Made by a program: the position numbers and the translations under genes. 64,000 nucleotides of DNA from Mixta tenebrionis (GTDB taxonomy: Bacteria > Pseudomonadota > Gammaproteobacteria > Enterobacterales > Enterobacteriaceae), in NCBI RefSeq assembly GCF_006517625.1, contig NZ_VHQI01000002.1:323778-387777 (forward strand), read 5' to 3'. Under the pieces are notes generated by a model. That model did no database searches and was not told where the DNA came from. It saw nothing but the letters and a program-made list of their open reading frames with translations. Positions 25,007-34,877 of this stretch are shown piece after piece (position 1 is the first letter of the stretch; the number at the start of each line of letters is the position of its first letter).

Positions 25007-26062
25007 GTGGGCATACATATTCCGGTAACGCCTGGGCATATAGCGGCGTTAGCGCAACGCCCTTTTCTCCCCGGAAAAATGGCGCTGGTTTGTGAAGGGG
25101 GAGGGCAGCGCGGTATTTTTACTGCGGGCGTGCTGGATGAATTTCAGCGTGCTCATTTTAATCCCTTTCAACTCTATCTCGGCACCTCCGCCGGAGCGCA
25201 AAACCTTTCCGCTTTTGTTTGTGGTCAACAGGGCTATGCCCGCCGGGTGATCACGCGCTACACCACCAACAAACTCTTTTTCGATCCGCTGCGCTTTGTG
25301 CGCGGCGGTCACCTGATCGATCTCGACTGGCTAACCCGCATTACCAGTCAGGAGCTGCCGCTGGCGATGACGCAGGCGGAAAAACTGCTGGCCGCCGGCC
25401 GCGAATTCTATATGTGCGCCTGCCGCAGCGATGACTATTCCGCCCGTTATTTCGCGCCCACCAGCGCTAACTGGCTCGATCTGATTAAGGCCTCCAGCGC
25501 CATTCCCGGCTTTTACCGCAGCGGCATTTTACTTGACGATATTCCCTATCTTGACGGCGGCATCACCGATGCGGTTCCGGTACGCGAAGCGGCGCGACGC
25601 GGCGCCAAAACCATTGTGGTTATTCGCACCGTACCTTCGCAGATGTTTTATACGCCGCACTGGATAAAACGTATGGAGCGCTGGTTTGCCGGCAGCCCGT
25701 GGATGACGCTGCTACAGCAGCATGAAAAAAGCTACTATGAGATTCAGCAGTTTATTGAACATCCGCCCGGTGATTTAAGAATTATTGAGATCTATCCGCC
25801 GCGTCCGCTGGCCAGCAGCGCGCTGGGCAGCCGTCTGCATACGCTTAATCAGGATTATCATTTAGGGCGCCGCTGCGGACGTTATTTCCTTGCCACGCTG
25901 GGGCGCTGGCTTAATCATGATCTCCTGCCGCAGACGTCGGCGGTGATTACGCCGCCGGCGCCGGTAGCCAATGAACCGGCTATGGTCTCAGTAAATCTCA
26001 ATGAGGTAGCGAAGAAAAATGCGGAAAATGATGCTGACTACGATAAGGGTTCGCTGGCGTGA
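25007..26062 (+). CDS. yjjU: YjjU, patatin-like phospholipase family protein
   Basis: 351 residues from a GTG start. It has the patatin hallmarks: oxyanion-hole CEGGGQRGIFTAG, nucleophile elbow LGTSAGAQ (Ser), and the catalytic-dyad DGG (YLDGGITDAVP). The family hydrolyses lipid acyl esters; the physiological substrate of YjjU is not established. GTG is favoured because GIHIPVTPGHIAAL aligns with the E. coli start. The end overlaps yjjV by 4 bases (GTGA), as in E. coli, indicating one transcript. Confidence 0.93.
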   Translation: MGIHIPVTPGHIAALAQRPFLPGKMALVCEGGGQRGIFTAGVLDEFQRAHFNPFQLYLGTSAGAQNLSAFVCGQQGYARRVITRYTTNKLFFDPLRFVRGGHLIDLDWLTRITSQELPLAMTQAEKLLAAGREFYMCACRSDDYSARYFAPTSANWLDLIKASSAIPGFYRSGILLDDIPYLDGGITDAVPVREAARRGAKTIVVIRTVPSQMFYTPHWIKRMERWFAGSPWMTLLQQHEKSYYEIQQFIEHPPGDLRIIEIYPPRPLASSALGSRLHTLNQDYHLGRRCGRYFLATLGRWLNHDLLPQTSAVITPPAPVANEPAMVSVNLNEVAKKNAENDADYDKGSLA

Positions 26063-26832
26063 CCTTTATTGATACCCACTGCCATTTTGATTTCCCTCCT
26101 TTTAGCGATAGTGAACAGGAGAGCCTGGCGCTGGCGGCGCGCGCCGGCGTGCAGCGGCTCATCGTGCCGGCGATCGATGCTACACGCTTCGATAATATTC
26201 TGGCGCTGACGCAGCGCTATCCGGCGCTCTATGCCGCGTTGGGGCTGCATCCGATCGCCATACAGCAGCACAGCGATGCCGCGCTGGCCGCGCTGGAGCA
26301 GCATTTGCAGCAGCGGCCGGCGAAGCTGGTGGCGATCGGGGAGATCGGTCTCGATCTCTATATGGACGATCCCCGTTTCGATCGGCAGCAATATTTCCTG
26401 GATGCTCAGCTGCGGCTGGCGCGTGATTACGATCTGCCGGTGATTCTGCATTCGCGCCGTACCCATGACAAACTGGCGCAGCATTTGCGCCGTACCGAAG
26501 TGCCGCGGCGCGGCGTGGTGCACGGCTTCGCCGGCAGTCTGCAACAGGCGCAGGCCTTTATCGCCGCCGGCTACGCTATCGGCGTGGGCGGCACCATTAC
26601 CTATCCGCGCGCCAGCAAAACGCGCCAGACTATCGCTCAGCTCCCGCTTTCTTCGCTGCTGCTGGAAACTGATGCGCCCGATATGCCGCTGAACGGCTTC
26701 CAGGGCGAACCGAACCGGCCGGAGCGGATAATCAACGTATGGCAAACCCTGTGCGAGCTGCGCGACGAGCCGCCGGAGACGATTGCCGCCGCCATTGCCG
26801 ATAACAGTATGCGGCTGTTTCAGCTACGCTAA
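26059..26832 (+). CDS. yjjV: YjjV, TatD-family metal-dependent hydrolase
   Basis: 257 residues starting at GTG 26059 and overlapping yjjU. Metal ligands are visible: FIDTHCHFDFP at the start, AIGEIGLDLYMDD, ILHSRRTHDKLAQHL, VVHGFAG and LETDAPDMP. The TatD family are divalent-metal nucleases or deaminase-fold hydrolases; YjjV has no firmly known substrate. Being just upstream of the deo operon is the E. coli arrangement, except that yjjW-yjjI (a glycyl radical enzyme pair) found between them in E. coli are absent here. Confidence 0.92.
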   Translation: MTFIDTHCHFDFPPFSDSEQESLALAARAGVQRLIVPAIDATRFDNILALTQRYPALYAALGLHPIAIQQHSDAALAALEQHLQQRPAKLVAIGEIGLDLYMDDPRFDRQQYFLDAQLRLARDYDLPVILHSRRTHDKLAQHLRRTEVPRRGVVHGFAGSLQQAQAFIAAGYAIGVGGTITYPRASKTRQTIAQLPLSSLLLETDAPDMPLNGFQGEPNRPERIINVWQTLCELRDEPPETIAAAIADNSMRLFQLR

Positions 26833-26884
26833 AGATTGCGGCCTGATAGTTTTTGCGGCTGGCTGACGGTTAAAAAAGGGTAAA

Positions 26885-26900
26885 TGTGATAATTTTCACA
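26885..26900 (+). promoter_or_regulatory. CRP box upstream of deo operon (distal)
   Basis: TGTGATAATTTTCACA is a perfect TGTGA-N6-TCACA site within a longer palindrome (AAATGTGA...TCACATTT). It lies about 300 bases before deoC, upstream of the two boxes that match deoP2. Confidence 0.8.
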
Positions 26901-26963
26901 TTTGCCCTTCTGCGCTATTATGGGCTGAGAAAGCGGTTCCGGTTGCGGCCTGTCGCGCTTTTA

Positions 26964-26979
26964 TGTGAGATTTGTCACT
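26964..26979 (+). promoter_or_regulatory. CRP box 2 of deoP2
   Basis: TGTGAGATTTGTCACT is a near-perfect CRP box. Its centre is 53 bp upstream of the next box, the spacing that in E. coli deoP2 lets CytR bind between two CRP dimers. Confidence 0.8.
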
Positions 26980-27016
26980 ATAAATGTAAAAGTAATAGTG
27001 GCGTTTCTTAATTAAT

Positions 27017-27032
27017 TGTGAGCTTACGCACA
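27017..27032 (+). promoter_or_regulatory. CRP box 1 of deoP2
   Basis: TGTGAGCTTACGCACA. The centre lies about 40 bp before the likely start of transcription near 27065, the class II position. A possible -10 (TTAAAAT, 27054-27060) follows. Confidence 0.75.
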
Positions 27033-27051
27033 ACAATGAGTCTGTCTGCGG

Positions 27052-27067
27052 TGTTAAAATCGTAACA
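27052..27067 (+). promoter_or_regulatory. DeoR operator over the deo start region
   Basis: TGTTAAAATCGTAACA matches the 16-bp DeoR operator TGTTAGAATTCTAACA at 13 of 16 positions, with both TGTTA/TAACA arms intact. It overlaps the predicted -10 and start of deoP2, as in E. coli. The cognate deoR is at 41779-42543. Confidence 0.75.
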
Positions 27068-27185
27068 TCAAAGCGAAACAGCATCGCTGGCAAGGCGAGA
27101 TGGATCTCAATCCTCTTCAAGGAACCAAGACCTCGTGTTGAGTCTTCCACTGGTGGAAGCTCGCTCAATTTGTCTGGAGAGCATT

Positions 27186-27965
27186 ATGACTGATGTAACC
27201 GCTGCCGCGCTGCGTGCGCTGAAACTGATGGATCTGACCACCCTTAACGATGATGATACGGACGCGAAGGTGATCGCGCTGTGTCAGCAGGCGAAATCTC
27301 CGGCGGGCAATACCGCCGCTATCTGTATCTATCCGCGTTTTATCCCGGTAGCGCGTAAAGCGCTGCGCGCGCAGGGCACGCCCGATATCCGTATCGCCAC
27401 CGTAACCAATTTCCCGCACGGCAATGACGATATTGATATCGCGCTGGCGGAAACCCGTGCGGCGATCGCCTACGGCGCGGATGAGGTTGATGTGGTGTTC
27501 CCGTACCGTACCCTGATGGCCGGCGACGCGCAAACCGGCTTTAAGCTGGTAAAAGCCTGTAAAGAGGCGTGCGCGGCGGCTAACGTGCTGCTGAAGGTGA
27601 TCATTGAAACCGGTGAGCTGAAAGAAGCGGCGCTGATTCGCCAGGCTTCCGAAATCGCCATTGATGCCGGCGCTGATTTCATTAAAACCTCAACCGGCAA
27701 AGTTGCGGTGAACGCCACGCCGGAAGTGGCGAAGATTATGATGGAAGTCATCCGCGATAAGGGCGTTAAAGATCGCGTTGGCTTCAAGCCCGCCGGCGGC
27801 GTGCGCACGGCGGAAGATGCCGCGCTCTATCTGCAGCTGGCCGATGAGATCCTCGGCAGCGACTGGGCCGATGCGCGTCATTTCCGTTTTGGCGCCTCCA
27901 GCCTGCTGGCCAGCCTGTTAAATGCCGCGGGCTACCAGAGCGCGCGCAGCACCAGCAGCTACTGA
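27186..27965 (+). CDS. deoC: Deoxyribose-phosphate aldolase
   Basis: 259 residues, as in E. coli. Start at ATG 27186 after a GGAG site. It cleaves 2-deoxyribose-5-phosphate to acetaldehyde and glyceraldehyde-3-phosphate. The catalytic Schiff-base lysine is in [16 protein letters not shown], and the second active-site lysine in [14 protein letters not shown]. It is the first gene of the deoCABD operon for nucleoside catabolism. A 7-bp inverted repeat (CTTCCAC/GTGGAAG, 27144-27159) lies in the leader about 30 bases before the ATG and might influence translation. Confidence 0.97.
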   Translation: MTDVTAAALRALKLMDLTTLNDDDTDAKVIALCQQAKSPAGNTAAICIYPRFIPVARKALRAQGTPDIRIATVTNFPHGNDDIDIALAETRAAIAYGADEVDVVFPYRTLMAGDAQTGFKLVKACKEACAAANVLLKVIIETGELKEAALIRQASEIAIDAGADFIKTSTGKVAVNATPEVAKIMMEVIRDKGVKDRVGFKPAGGVRTAEDAALYLQLADEILGSDWADARHFRFGASSLLASLLNAAGYQSARSTSSY

Positions 27966-28073
27966 TTTTCCTTTCTCAACCGCGGGCGCTATGCGTCCGC
28001 TAAACCTTACCCTTCCGTACGGTTGGGGACACACCAGGCCTGAATGACCGATCCGCTAAACAGGGGGGTTACC

Positions 28074-29396
28074 TTGTTTCTGACTCAAGAAATTATTCGA
28101 AAAAAACGTGACGGACACGCGCTGAGCGAAGAAGAGATCCGCTTCTTTATTAACGGCGTGCGCGATAATTCCGTTTCGGAAGGGCAGATCGCCGCGCTGG
28201 CGATGACCATCTTCTTTCATGATATGACGCTGTCGGAGCGGGTTGCGCTAACGATGGCGATGCGCGATTCCGGCAGCGTACTGGACTGGCGCGCGTTAAA
28301 TCTGAACGGCCCGGTAGTGGATAAACACTCCACCGGCGGCGTCGGCGATGTGACCTCGCTGATGCTGGGGCCGATGGTAGCGGCCTGCGGCGGCTATGTG
28401 CCGATGATCTCCGGGCGCGGGCTGGGACATACCGGCGGCACCCTCGATAAGCTGGAAGCGATTCCCGGCTTCGATATTTTCCCCGACGACGCGCGTTTTC
28501 GCGCAATGATTAAGCAGAACGGCGTGGCGATTATCGGCCAGACTAACTCGCTGGCGCCGGCGGATAAACGTTTTTACGCCACGCGCGATATTACCGCCAC
28601 CGTAGATTCTATCCCGCTGATTACCGCTTCGATCCTGGCGAAAAAGCTGGCGGAAGGGCTGGACGCGCTGGTGATGGATGTCAAAGTCGGTTCCGGCGCC
28701 TTTATGCCGACCTTCGAGCTTTCCGTGCAGCTGGCGCAGGCGATTGTCGGGGTGGCGAACGGCGCGGGCTGTAAAACCACCGCGCTGCTGACCGATATGA
28801 ATCAGGTGCTGGCTTCCAGCGCCGGCAACGCGCTGGAAGTGCGCGAGGCGGTGCAGTTCCTGACCGGCAGCTACCGCAATCCGCGCCTGCTGGAAGTGAC
28901 GCTGGCGCTGTGCAGCGAAATGCTGATTTCCGGCGGGCTGGCGCCCGATGAAACGGCAGCGCGCGCGCAGCTGCAAAAAGTGCTGGATAACGGCAGCGCG
29001 GCGGAGGTGTTTGCGCGCATGGTGGCAGCGCAAAAAGGCCCGGCTGACTTTATTGACCATATGGATCGCTATCTGCCCGCGCCGATGCTGAGCAAAGCGG
29101 TCTATGCCGATGCGCCCGGCATTGTTAACGCAATGGATACGCGCGCGCTCGGTATGGCGGTGGTGGCGCTGGGCGGCGGACGCCGACGCGCCAGCGACGC
29201 TATTGACTACAGCGTGGGCTTCAGCGACATGGTGCAGCTGGGCGAAAGCGTGGATAACCAGCGTCCGCTGGCAGTTATCCATGCCGACAGCGAAGCGCGC
29301 TGGCAGGAAGCGGCGCAGGCGGTAAAAGCCGCCATTACCCTGGGCGCAGGCAAACCGGCGGCAACGCCGGTTATCTATCGCAAAATTAGCCAGTAG
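28074..29396 (+). CDS. deoA: Thymidine phosphorylase
   Basis: 440 residues from TTG 28074, exactly the E. coli length. TTG is chosen because AGGGGGG sits 5 bases upstream and E. coli deoA also aligns from [13 protein letters not shown]. It splits thymidine and deoxyuridine with phosphate. Family motifs: phosphate-binding [15 protein letters not shown] (about 83-97), [16 protein letters not shown], and [11 protein letters not shown]. Second gene of the deo operon. No lesions. Confidence 0.96.
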   Translation: MFLTQEIIRKKRDGHALSEEEIRFFINGVRDNSVSEGQIAALAMTIFFHDMTLSERVALTMAMRDSGSVLDWRALNLNGPVVDKHSTGGVGDVTSLMLGPMVAACGGYVPMISGRGLGHTGGTLDKLEAIPGFDIFPDDARFRAMIKQNGVAIIGQTNSLAPADKRFYATRDITATVDSIPLITASILAKKLAEGLDALVMDVKVGSGAFMPTFELSVQLAQAIVGVANGAGCKTTALLTDMNQVLASSAGNALEVREAVQFLTGSYRNPRLLEVTLALCSEMLISGGLAPDETAARAQLQKVLDNGSAAEVFARMVAAQKGPADFIDHMDRYLPAPMLSKAVYADAPGIVNAMDTRALGMAVVALGGGRRRASDAIDYSVGFSDMVQLGESVDNQRPLAVIHADSEARWQEAAQAVKAAITLGAGKPAATPVIYRKISQ

Positions 29397-29517
29397 CCCC
29401 GGACGAACCGCAGGCGGTCGACGCACCCGCGACTTGATGTAGGGCGGGGTTAACGGTCATACTGTTCCGATCGCTTTTTTATTTTTTCTCATCGCGCTTA
29501 AGGCGCAGGAGAGTCAC

Positions 29518-30741
29518 ATGAAACGTGTATTTATTATGGTGCTGGACTCCTTTGGGATCGGCGCCAGTAAAGACGCTGACAAATTCGGTGATACCGGCTC
29601 GGATACGCTGGGCCACATCGCGCAGGCCTGCTTTAACGGCGAAGCGGACGTAGGACGTAAAGGGCCGCTGCATTTGCCGAACCTGACCGCGCTAGGACTG
29701 GGCAAGGCGGCGGAAGCCTCAACCGGCACCTTTCCGCCGGGCCTGGACCCGAATGCGGAAATTATTGGCGCTTACGCCTACGCCAGCGAACTCTCTTCCG
29801 GGAAAGATACGCCGTCGGGCCACTGGGAAATCGCCGGCGTGCCGGTGCTGTTCGACTGGGGCTACTTCAGCGATACTGAAAACAGCTTCCCGCCGGCGCT
29901 GCTGGACAAACTGGTGGAGCGCGCCGGGCTGCCGGGCTATCTCGGCAACTGCCACGCCTCCGGTACGGTCATTCTGGACAAGCTCGGCGAAGAGCATATG
30001 AAAACCGGCAAGCCGATTTTCTATACCTCTGCCGACTCGGTGTTCCAGATTGCCTGCCACGAAGAGACGTTCGGCCTGCAACGCCTGTACGACCTGTGTG
30101 AAATCGCCCGCGAAGAGCTGGATAAAGGGGATTACAACATTGGCCGCGTGATTGCGCGTCCGTTTATCGGCGATAAGGCGGGGAATTTCCAGCGTACCGG
30201 CAACCGTCACGATCTGGCCGTTGAGCCGCCGTCTCCCACCATTCTGAAAAAACTGGTAGAAGAGAAGCAGGGCGCAGTGATTTCCGTCGGGAAAATCGCC
30301 GATATCTATGCGCACGTCGGCATCACGAAAAAAGTGAAGGCGACCGGGCTGGATGCGCTGTTTGACGCCACGGTGAAAGAGATGACCGCAGCGCCGGATA
30401 ACTCGATTGTCTTTACCAACTTCGTGGATTTCGACTCTACCTGGGGGCACCGTCGCGACGTGGCGGGCTACGCGGGCGGCCTGGAGCTGTTTGACCGTCG
30501 CCTGCCGGAACTGATGGCGCTGGTGAAAGAAGGCGATATCCTGATCCTTACCGCCGATCACGGGTGCGATCCTACCTGGCACGGCACCGAGCATACCCGC
30601 GAGCATATTCCGGTACTGATGTATGGGCCGGGCATCAAACCGGGCTTCCTCGGCTATCGTGAATCCTTTGCGGATATCGGGCAGACGGTAGCGAAATACT
30701 TCGGCCTTTCCGATATGGACTATGGCAAAAGCATGCTGTAA
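29518..30741 (+). CDS. deoB: Phosphopentomutase
   Basis: 407 residues, as in E. coli. It interconverts ribose-1-/deoxyribose-1-phosphate and the 5-phosphates, linking the phosphorylases to DeoC. It belongs to the alkaline phosphatase superfamily with two Mn ions: [16 protein letters not shown] at the N-terminus, and [19 protein letters not shown] near the C-terminus supply ligands. The GDTPSGH-type loop appears as KDTPSGHWE. The ribosome binding site GGAGAG precedes ATG 29518; a 121-base spacer separates it from deoA, without a clear terminator. Confidence 0.97.
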   Translation: MKRVFIMVLDSFGIGASKDADKFGDTGSDTLGHIAQACFNGEADVGRKGPLHLPNLTALGLGKAAEASTGTFPPGLDPNAEIIGAYAYASELSSGKDTPSGHWEIAGVPVLFDWGYFSDTENSFPPALLDKLVERAGLPGYLGNCHASGTVILDKLGEEHMKTGKPIFYTSADSVFQIACHEETFGLQRLYDLCEIAREELDKGDYNIGRVIARPFIGDKAGNFQRTGNRHDLAVEPPSPTILKKLVEEKQGAVISVGKIADIYAHVGITKKVKATGLDALFDATVKEMTAAPDNSIVFTNFVDFDSTWGHRRDVAGYAGGLELFDRRLPELMALVKEGDILILTADHGCDPTWHGTEHTREHIPVLMYGPGIKPGFLGYRESFADIGQTVAKYFGLSDMDYGKSML

Positions 30742-30758
30742 TACGCGGCTTTCTTTTA

Positions 30759-30778
30759 ACGCCAGCCTGCGCTGGCGT
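30759..30778 (+). terminator. Intra-operon hairpin between deoB and deoD
   Basis: A perfect 8-bp stem (ACGCCAGC/GCTGGCGT, loop CTGC) followed by CATTTATTTTT lies 18 bases after deoB. It may partly terminate, so deoD level could differ from deoCAB. Confidence 0.55.
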
Positions 30779-30803
30779 CATTTATTTTTCAAGGATACAG
30801 ACA

Positions 30804-31523
30804 ATGGCAACGCCTCATATTAATGCTGAAATGGGTGATTTCGCGGACGTGGTACTGATGCCGGGCGATCCGCTGCGCGCTAAGCATATCGCAGAAACGT
30901 TCCTGGAAGATGCGGTAGAAGTGAACAACGTGCGCGGCATGCTGGGCTATACCGGCAGCTATAAAGGCCGGCGCATTTCGGTGATGGGCCACGGCATGGG
31001 CATCCCTTCCTGCTCCATCTATACCAAAGAGCTGATCACTGAGTTCGGCGTGAAGAAAATTATTCGCGTCGGTTCCTGCGGCGCGGTGCGTCCTGATGTG
31101 AAGCTGCGTGACGTGGTTATCGGCATGGGCGCCTGCACCGACTCTAAAGTAAACCGTATGCGCTTTAAAGATCACGATTTCGCCGCCATCGCGGATTTCG
31201 ATATGGTGCGTAATGCGGCAGACGCGGCGAAAGCGCTGGGTATTGAAGCGCGCGTGGGCAACCTGTTCTCTGCCGATCTGTTCTATACGCCGGACCCGCA
31301 AATGTTCGACGTAATGGAAAAATATGGCATTCTCGGCATTGAGATGGAAGCGGCGGGCATCTATGGCGTGGCGGCGGAGTTCGGAGCGAAAGCGCTGGCT
31401 ATCTGTACCGTTTCTGACCATCTTCGCACCCACGAAGAGACCACGGCGGCTGAACGCCAGACCACCTTCAGCGATATGATTAAGATTGCGCTGGAATCCG
31501 TGCTGCTGGGCGATAAAGCTTAA
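30804..31523 (+). CDS. deoD: Purine nucleoside phosphorylase (DeoD type)
   Basis: 239 residues, as in E. coli. It phosphorolyses purine (deoxy)nucleosides; homohexamer in the family. Motifs: [16 protein letters not shown] (phosphate binding), [22 protein letters not shown], and [15 protein letters not shown]. The catalytic aspartate is in [11 protein letters not shown]. Last gene of deoCABD. AAGGA precedes ATG 30804. Confidence 0.97.
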   Translation: MATPHINAEMGDFADVVLMPGDPLRAKHIAETFLEDAVEVNNVRGMLGYTGSYKGRRISVMGHGMGIPSCSIYTKELITEFGVKKIIRVGSCGAVRPDVKLRDVVIGMGACTDSKVNRMRFKDHDFAAIADFDMVRNAADAAKALGIEARVGNLFSADLFYTPDPQMFDVMEKYGILGIEMEAAGIYGVAAEFGAKALAICTVSDHLRTHEETTAAERQTTFSDMIKIALESVLLGDKA

Positions 31524-31530
31524 AAACTGG

Positions 31531-31553
31531 CCGGACGGGCGCGCCTCGTCCGG
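31531..31553 (+). terminator. Terminator of the deo operon
   Basis: CCGGACG and CGTCCGG form a 7-bp stem 8 bases after deoD, followed by TTATTCATTT. It lies between convergent deoD and smp and could act in both directions. Confidence 0.55.
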
Positions 31554-31601
31554 TTATTCATTTCTGAGATCCGCCGCTTTTTTATCGCTGTTCGCCACGG
31601 T

Positions 31602-32255
31602 TTATGGCTTCTCCGCCTCGTCGCCCGCGTCATCATCTTCTTTTACCGGCGTGCTGGCGGTCAGCAGGAACGGCGACTGCTGCCAGCGGGTACGACGATC
31701 GCGCAGCAGGGTGCGGGTGAGAATAATGCCAATCGCCAGCGCCAGCAGCATCATCAGCCGCAGGATATTGGTGGTGTTGTCCACCTGTTTGGCCTCGGTA
31801 ACCAGCACGTGCGTATCCAGGGTAACGCGCAGAAAGCCCTGCGGCCCGTCGTGATTATCCATCGGCTGCACCAGCTGATGGTTAAAGTAGCTGCCCGCGC
31901 GCTTGCCATCCAGCGCCAGCCGATCGCGCACGCTGATATTTTCGCCGCTGTGCGCCACCAGCGAGCCTTCGCTGTCATAAACGGAGGCGTCAAGGATGCG
32001 GCTGTTTGCCGTCATCTGTTGTAAAATAGCGCTGATTTGCGCGCGGTTTTCATCCTGATTATCCATCAGCGGCGTCAGGGTAAAGGCCACCTGGCGCGTC
32101 AGCGCGCGCGCCAGATCTTCAACCTGCTCGGAGCGCGCCATCTGATGGCCCTGGCTGAACCATGACGCGCCCTGCATCAGCACAACCAGCAGCGTAAGAG
32201 AAATCAGCACAATGACCGTGCGGTGCAGACGAAATTTGAGCCGGGTTTTAGCCAT
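31602..32255 (-). CDS. smp: Smp/YtjB membrane protein
   Basis: 217 residues from ATG 32255; two codons upstream a TTG is in frame but aligns less well with E. coli (MA-TKLKFRLHR). Two membrane helices (about 15-33, VIVLISLTLLVVLMQGASW; about 165-183, NILRLMMLLALAIGIIL) flank a periplasmic domain with VRDRLALDGKRAGSYFNHQ and TLDTHVLVTEAKQVD. The short C-terminal tail, RRTRWQQSPFLLTAS, is highly conserved. Function is not settled. It is divergent from serB, as in E. coli. Confidence 0.93.
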   Translation of the reverse strand: MAKTRLKFRLHRTVIVLISLTLLVVLMQGASWFSQGHQMARSEQVEDLARALTRQVAFTLTPLMDNQDENRAQISAILQQMTANSRILDASVYDSEGSLVAHSGENISVRDRLALDGKRAGSYFNHQLVQPMDNHDGPQGFLRVTLDTHVLVTEAKQVDNTTNILRLMMLLALAIGIILTRTLLRDRRTRWQQSPFLLTASTPVKEDDDAGDEAEKP

Positions 32256-32435
32256 TTCCAACCTTAAATCATAATCAACAGCGGGGAGTCTGTTTTTGCG
32301 ACTTTATGTTGCCAGAAGCGCGGCTGTCAGGGTAGCCTCTTGCGAGGTTTTCTCTACCGGCTGTGGCCTGGCCCGGATGCCAAAGCAACGCCTTTATAAT
32401 GGCGACAGTCGATCATCTTCCCCACAGGAGTTGTA

Positions 32436-33410
32436 ATGCCTAATCGTTTGACCTGGTGCGACCTGCCTTCCGATGTCTCTCTTTGGCCAGGCTTGCCTCT
32501 TTCACTGAGCGGCGATGAAGTGATGCCGCTGGATTATCGCGCCGGGCGTACCGGCTGGCTGCTCTACGGGCACCAGCTTGATAAGGCGCGCCTGACGGCG
32601 TACCAGCGTCAGCTGGGCGCGGCGATGGTGATCGTCAGCGCCTGGTGCGTCGATGACTATCAGGTGATCCGGCTGGCGGGTTCTTTGACGCCGCGCGCCG
32701 CGCGTCTGGCCCATGAGGCGGGGCTGGACGTGGCGCCGCTGGGCAAAATTCCGCACCTGAAAAAACCAGGGCTGCTGCTGATGGATATGGATTCCACGGC
32801 GATTCAGATCGAGTGTATTGATGAAATTGCCCGCCTGGCCGGTTGCGGCGAGCAGGTGGCGGAAGTGACCGAACGGGCGATGCGCGGCGAGCTTGATTTT
32901 ACCGCCAGCCTGCGTCAGCGCGTGGCGGCGCTGAAAGGGGCCGACGCCAACATTTTACGCCAGGTGCGCGATGCGCTGCCGCTGACGCCGGGGCTTTGTA
33001 CCCTGGTGCAAAAGCTGCAGGCGCTGGGCTGGCGGGTGGCGATCGCCTCCGGCGGCTTTACTTTTTTTGCGGAGCACCTGCGCGATCGGCTTCATCTGGA
33101 CGCCGTTGCCGCCAACGAACTGGAAATACGCGACGGGGTTTTTACCGGTGAAGTGACTGGCCCGATAGTAGACGCGCAATATAAAGCGGAGCTGCTGGCG
33201 AAGCTGGCGCAGCGTTATGAGATCCCTGTAGAGCAAGCGGTGGCGATTGGCGATGGCGCGAACGATCTGTTGATGATTAAAGCCTCCGGGTTAGGCATCG
33301 CTTATCACGCCAAGCCGAAAGTTAACGAGCAAACTGAAGTGACGATCCGTCACGCCGATCTGATGGGCGTATTCTGCATCCTCAGCGGCAGCCTGAATCA
33401 TGAGTCTTAA
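32436..33410 (+). CDS. serB: Phosphoserine phosphatase
   Basis: 324 residues. Final step of serine synthesis: phosphoserine to serine. HAD-superfamily motifs: LLMDMDSTAIQIECIDE (nucleophile Asp, about 113), IASGGFTFF (Ser/Thr motif II), and AIGDGANDLLMIKASG (motif IV acidic pair). The N-terminal 100 residues form the ACT-like regulatory domain seen in E. coli SerB. A GGAG site precedes the ATG. radA follows 16 bases later, giving a probable serB-radA transcript. Confidence 0.97.
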   Translation: MPNRLTWCDLPSDVSLWPGLPLSLSGDEVMPLDYRAGRTGWLLYGHQLDKARLTAYQRQLGAAMVIVSAWCVDDYQVIRLAGSLTPRAARLAHEAGLDVAPLGKIPHLKKPGLLLMDMDSTAIQIECIDEIARLAGCGEQVAEVTERAMRGELDFTASLRQRVAALKGADANILRQVRDALPLTPGLCTLVQKLQALGWRVAIASGGFTFFAEHLRDRLHLDAVAANELEIRDGVFTGEVTGPIVDAQYKAELLAKLAQRYEIPVEQAVAIGDGANDLLMIKASGLGIAYHAKPKVNEQTEVTIRHADLMGVFCILSGSLNHES

Positions 33411-33426
33411 TCATTGAGGTACTGAA

Positions 33427-34809
33427 TTGGCTAAAGCGGTAAAACGTGCCTTTGTCTGCAATGAATGCGGCGCAGACTATCCGCGCTGGCAGGGGCAATG
33501 CAGCGCCTGCCACGCCTGGAACACCATCACCGAGGTGAGGCTGGCCGCCTCGCCAGCCGCGGCGCGCAATGAACGCCTCTCCGGCTATGCCGGTACGGCC
33601 GGCGCCAGCCGCGTGCAGAAGCTGTCGGAAATCAGCCTGGAGGCGCTGCCGCGCTTTTCTACCGGCTTTAAAGAGTTTGACCGCGTCCTTGGCGGCGGCG
33701 TGGTGCCGGGCAGCGCCATACTGATCGGCGGCAGCCCAGGCGCCGGGAAAAGTACCCTGCTGCTGCAAACCCTGTGCAAACTGTCGGCGCAGATGAAAAC
33801 GCTGTATGTCACCGGCGAAGAATCGCTACAGCAGGTGGCGATGCGCGCGCACCGTTTGGGGCTGCCGACGGAAGATCTGAATATGCTGTCGGAAACCAGC
33901 ATCGAACAGATTTGCCTGATCGCCGAACAGGAGCAGCCGAAGCTGATGGTTATCGACTCCATCCAGGTGATGCATATGGCGGAGATCCAGTCTTCGCCGG
34001 GCAGCGTGGCGCAGGTGCGCGAAACCGCCGCTTATCTGACGCGTTTCGCCAAGACGCGCGGCGTGGCGATCGTGATGGTCGGCCACGTTACCAAAGATGG
34101 CTCGCTGGCCGGGCCGAAGGTGCTGGAGCACTGCATCGACTGCTCCGTGCTGCTGGACGGCGACGCCGATTCCCGTTTCCGCACGCTGCGCAGCCATAAA
34201 AACCGCTTTGGCGCGGTAAATGAGCTGGGCGTGTTCGCCATGACCGAGCAGGGAATGCGCGAGGTCAGCAACCCGTCGGCGATTTTCCTTTCGCGCGGCG
34301 ATGAGGTGACCGCCGGTAGCTCGGTGATGGTGGTCTGGGAGGGCACTCGTCCGCTGCTGGTAGAGATTCAGGCGCTGGTGGATCACTCAATGATGGCCAA
34401 TCCGCGCCGCGTCGCGGTTGGGCTGGAGCAAAACCGTCTGGCGATTTTGCTGGCGGTGCTGCATCGTCATGGCGGCCTGCAGATGGCGGATCAGGATGTG
34501 TTCGTTAACGTGGTTGGCGGGGTCAAGGTTACCGAAACCAGCGCGGATCTGGCGCTGATGCTGGCGATGGTTTCCAGCCTGCGCGATCGCCCGCTGCCGC
34601 AGGATCTGGTGATTTTCGGCGAAGTGGGGCTGGCGGGCGAAATTCGTCCGGTGCCGAGCGGGCAGGAACGTATTTCTGAAGCCTCCAAGCACGGCTTCCG
34701 TCGCGCTATTGTCCCGGCGGCGAACGCGCCGAAAAAGATGCCGGAAAATATGCAGGTTTACCCGGTGAAAAAGCTGGCCGACGCACTGGCGATTCTGGAT
34801 GAGTTATAA
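33427..34809 (+). CDS. radA: RadA, DNA branch-migration protein
   Basis: 460 residues, as in E. coli, from TTG 33427 with GAGGT upstream. The protein has an N-terminal C4 zinc finger (CNECGADYPRWQGQCSAC), a RecA-like ATPase with Walker A GGSPGAGKSTLLLQT, the RadA-specific KNRFG motif (SHKNRFGAVNELG), and a C-terminal Lon-protease-like domain (DVFVNVVGGVKVTETSADLA). It promotes branch migration in recombinational repair. It is followed by a terminator immediately before nadR. Confidence 0.96.
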   Translation: MAKAVKRAFVCNECGADYPRWQGQCSACHAWNTITEVRLAASPAAARNERLSGYAGTAGASRVQKLSEISLEALPRFSTGFKEFDRVLGGGVVPGSAILIGGSPGAGKSTLLLQTLCKLSAQMKTLYVTGEESLQQVAMRAHRLGLPTEDLNMLSETSIEQICLIAEQEQPKLMVIDSIQVMHMAEIQSSPGSVAQVRETAAYLTRFAKTRGVAIVMVGHVTKDGSLAGPKVLEHCIDCSVLLDGDADSRFRTLRSHKNRFGAVNELGVFAMTEQGMREVSNPSAIFLSRGDEVTAGSSVMVVWEGTRPLLVEIQALVDHSMMANPRRVAVGLEQNRLAILLAVLHRHGGLQMADQDVFVNVVGGVKVTETSADLALMLAMVSSLRDRPLPQDLVIFGEVGLAGEIRPVPSGQERISEASKHGFRRAIVPAANAPKKMPENMQVYPVKKLADALAILDEL

Positions 34810-34838
34810 TTTCTTATCGCGGGAAGTAATCTGTTGTT

Positions 34839-34865
34839 GGGGTGGGCCTGGGCTCACCCCTTTTT
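34839..34865 (+). terminator. Terminator between radA and nadR
   Basis: GGGGTGGGCC folds onto GGCTCACCCC (one G-U pair) and is followed by TTTTT. The nadR Shine-Dalgarno (AGGAGG) begins 4 bases later, so nadR needs its own promoter or read-through. Confidence 0.75.
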
Positions 34866-34877
34866 GCAGGAGGCATT

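Noticed and set aside
27144-27159. CTTCCAC/GTGGAAG palindrome in the deoC leader as a regulator site
   Set aside because: The two-base spacer is too tight for an RNA hairpin, and it matches no regulator site known to me; insufficient support.
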